NCBI RefSeq assembly: GCF_000735455.1
Contig: NZ_JMPS01000073.1
Location: 1-64,000 of the forward strand
Length of the DNA stretch: 64,000 nucleotides
Source: Yokenella regensburgei ATCC 49455
Lineage (GTDB): Bacteria; Pseudomonadota; Gammaproteobacteria; Enterobacterales; Enterobacteriaceae
Direction: 5' to 3'
The notes under the pieces were generated by a model that was not told the DNA's origin, made no database searches, and worked only from the letters and a program-made list of their open reading frames with translations. Position 1 is the first letter of the stretch. Each line of letters begins with the position of its first letter. This document shows positions 63,013-64,000 of the stretch, piece by piece. Position numbers and translations under genes: made by a program.

Positions 63013-63891
63013 ATGGGTATTAATGTACAAGTTAACACTGATGCTGACCCGAAGAAAACGACGGTCAGCGCTAGCGGCTCTATCCAACATGTTATCACCG
63101 GTAATGAAGTTAATAGTTTTGGACTTAGCGACTCAGCGTTGAAAGACGCAGTGGCTAAATATTTTGGTAAAAGACCAAATGATGCATATTTAAAGAGCCC
63201 CACCCCCTGGGGGGATCTGTATAAAACTTACGGCTGGGAACAAGTACAAACGGTGTTGGTCGCGCGAAGTGCCCAGGTGCTCTCGGTCAATTCAAGCCCC
63301 TCAATCATCAAGACCGTGATTTTGAAGAACAATTCGAATAAACCTGCCACATTCAACGCCAGTGTTAGTGATAATATTACTAATAGCGTTGAAACCAACT
63401 GGAACGTAACAACCTCGGTGGATTTCTCCGAAACCGTCAGCTATGAAGTTAGCTTTGAAGGCCTTGGCAGCGTTGGCGGCTCAACAACATGGAGCTTTGG
63501 CATGAGCTTCGGCGTTGGAGGATCCAAAAGTGAGAGTATCAGTATTGGGTCCGACCAAGGCGTTACCGTAGATCTTGATCCTGGTGAGTCCGTTGAAGTT
63601 CAGCTCACCGCCAGCATCGGCTCATTAAGAGCGCGGGTGTTCTATGATGTGTATCTTACTGGCTATAGCGCCGTAAATTACAACCCCACCTTTAAAGACC
63701 ACCACTTCTGGGCATTGAATATTGGCGATGTGATGAGTGCTGGTGGAATTTCGAATAACCGGCAGATCACAGAAGACATCACCGTGGGTTATTACTCTAA
63801 TGCACAGGTTATTCTATCCAACGCGAAAAAAACCGTTCTGCGAGCTCTTGCTGTTCCACTGGAAAATTCCGTGCCGGTGGATGCCGGTTAA
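63013..63891 (+). CDS. Predicted aerolysin-like (ETX/MTX2-type) beta-pore-forming protein
   Basis: From the ATG at 63013 (GGAG eight bases before) this is 292 residues with no signal peptide. The central part (residues 95-215) is a run of alternating polar/hydrophobic Ser/Thr-rich strands (TVILKNNSNKPATFNASVSD, NNITNSVETNWNVTTSVDFSETVSYEV in brief pieces, then GVGGSKSESISIGSDQGVTVDLDPGESVEVQLTAS), the pattern of the insertion loop and flanking strands of ETX/MTX2 proteins. The N-terminal 90 residues would be the receptor domain (WGDLYKTYGWEQVQTVLVAR). Distantly related bacterial proteins are found in insect-associated enterics. No export signal is seen, so release would need lysis or a secretion system. 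Family call is by pattern only. Confidence 0.55.
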   Translation: MGINVQVNTDADPKKTTVSASGSIQHVITGNEVNSFGLSDSALKDAVAKYFGKRPNDAYLKSPTPWGDLYKTYGWEQVQTVLVARSAQVLSVNSSPSIIKTVILKNNSNKPATFNASVSDNITNSVETNWNVTTSVDFSETVSYEVSFEGLGSVGGSTTWSFGMSFGVGGSKSESISIGSDQGVTVDLDPGESVEVQLTASIGSLRARVFYDVYLTGYSAVNYNPTFKDHHFWALNIGDVMSAGGISNNRQITEDITVGYYSNAQVILSNAKKTVLRALAVPLENSVPVDAG

Positions 63892-63911
63892 TATTGTAGA
63901 GAGGGTAAATT

Positions 63912-64000
63912 ATGTTGCAGCGTAAATTAAATCATACAATCCCTGATGTGTTTTTAACCATTAAACCACTCAATGCAGTGTTAATAGCAGAAAACGATTT
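63912..64000 (+). CDS. Start of a gene truncated by the window edge
   Basis: An ATG at 63912 behind GAGGG opens a frame that runs to the window end: MLQRKLNHTIPDVFLTIKP and about ten further residues. It is 20 bp after the aerolysin-like gene and on the same strand, so probably its operon partner. Nothing can be said of its function from 29 codons. Confidence 0.5.
   Translation, partial: MLQRKLNHTIPDVFLTIKPLNAVLIAEND

Noticed and set aside
1-64000. CRISPR array, insertion sequence, integrase, tRNA or attachment site
   Set aside because: No regularly spaced repeats, transposase or integrase motifs, or tRNA-like cloverleaf were seen, although several modules look acquired.

Overview
The window is chromosomal DNA of a gamma-proteobacterium of the Enterobacteriaceae. 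Proteins recognisable as MelR, MelA, MelB, HchA, Tam, YneE and UxaB are close to their E. coli counterparts, and tam-yneE-uxaB keeps the E. coli order. The species cannot be fixed from the sequence; a Citrobacter, Enterobacter or Kluyvera-like relative would fit. I saw no rRNA, tRNA, insertion sequence, CRISPR array or phage gene. The window is almost wholly a series of accessory transport and catabolic modules on a conserved backbone.

Left part (1-19.1 kb). The start of melR is divergent from melA-melB and a small PQ-loop (SemiSWEET-like) protein. A porin follows. A Tat-exported AmiA-type amidase is divergent from a DHA2 exporter, a lipoprotein and a FecB/FecCD/FecE-type ABC importer; their shared control region carries two Zur-like boxes, which suggests a zinc-starvation module. 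Next come a YnfC-like secreted protein, an orphan Wza-Wzb-Wzc set (gfcE/etp/etk type), an FUSC exporter and an OmpC/OmpN-family porin.

Middle part (19-37.8 kb). Two independent sulfatase plus maturase pairs are present: a Ser-type Sec-exported arylsulfatase with its radical-SAM maturase, and a Cys-type Tat-exported sulfatase with a second maturase. The second pair is divergent from a NrtBCD/SsuBC-like ABC transporter that has a fused double permease and no visible binding protein. Between the pairs lie a FadL-like porin with a HAD phosphatase, small secreted proteins, and hchA with a LuxR regulator. A LysR regulator is divergent from a gamma-resorcylate-type decarboxylase.

Right part (37.8-64 kb). 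A LacI-controlled glycosidase and GPH symporter unit is followed by an amidohydrolase, C45-acyltransferase and MHS-transporter operon, and by small enzymes (cupin, GNAT, VOC, kinase, SRPBCC). Between the conserved yneE and uxaB lies a GntR-controlled operon: a mannose-family PTS, two SIS-domain proteins, a GH88 unsaturated glucuronyl hydrolase and an OprD-family porin. This is a complete predicted route for an unsaturated uronyl disaccharide, such as a glycosaminoglycan fragment. After uxaB and a degenerate GAF-GGDEF protein the DNA becomes AT-rich and holds a predicted aerolysin-like beta-pore protein and the start of another gene that runs off the window.
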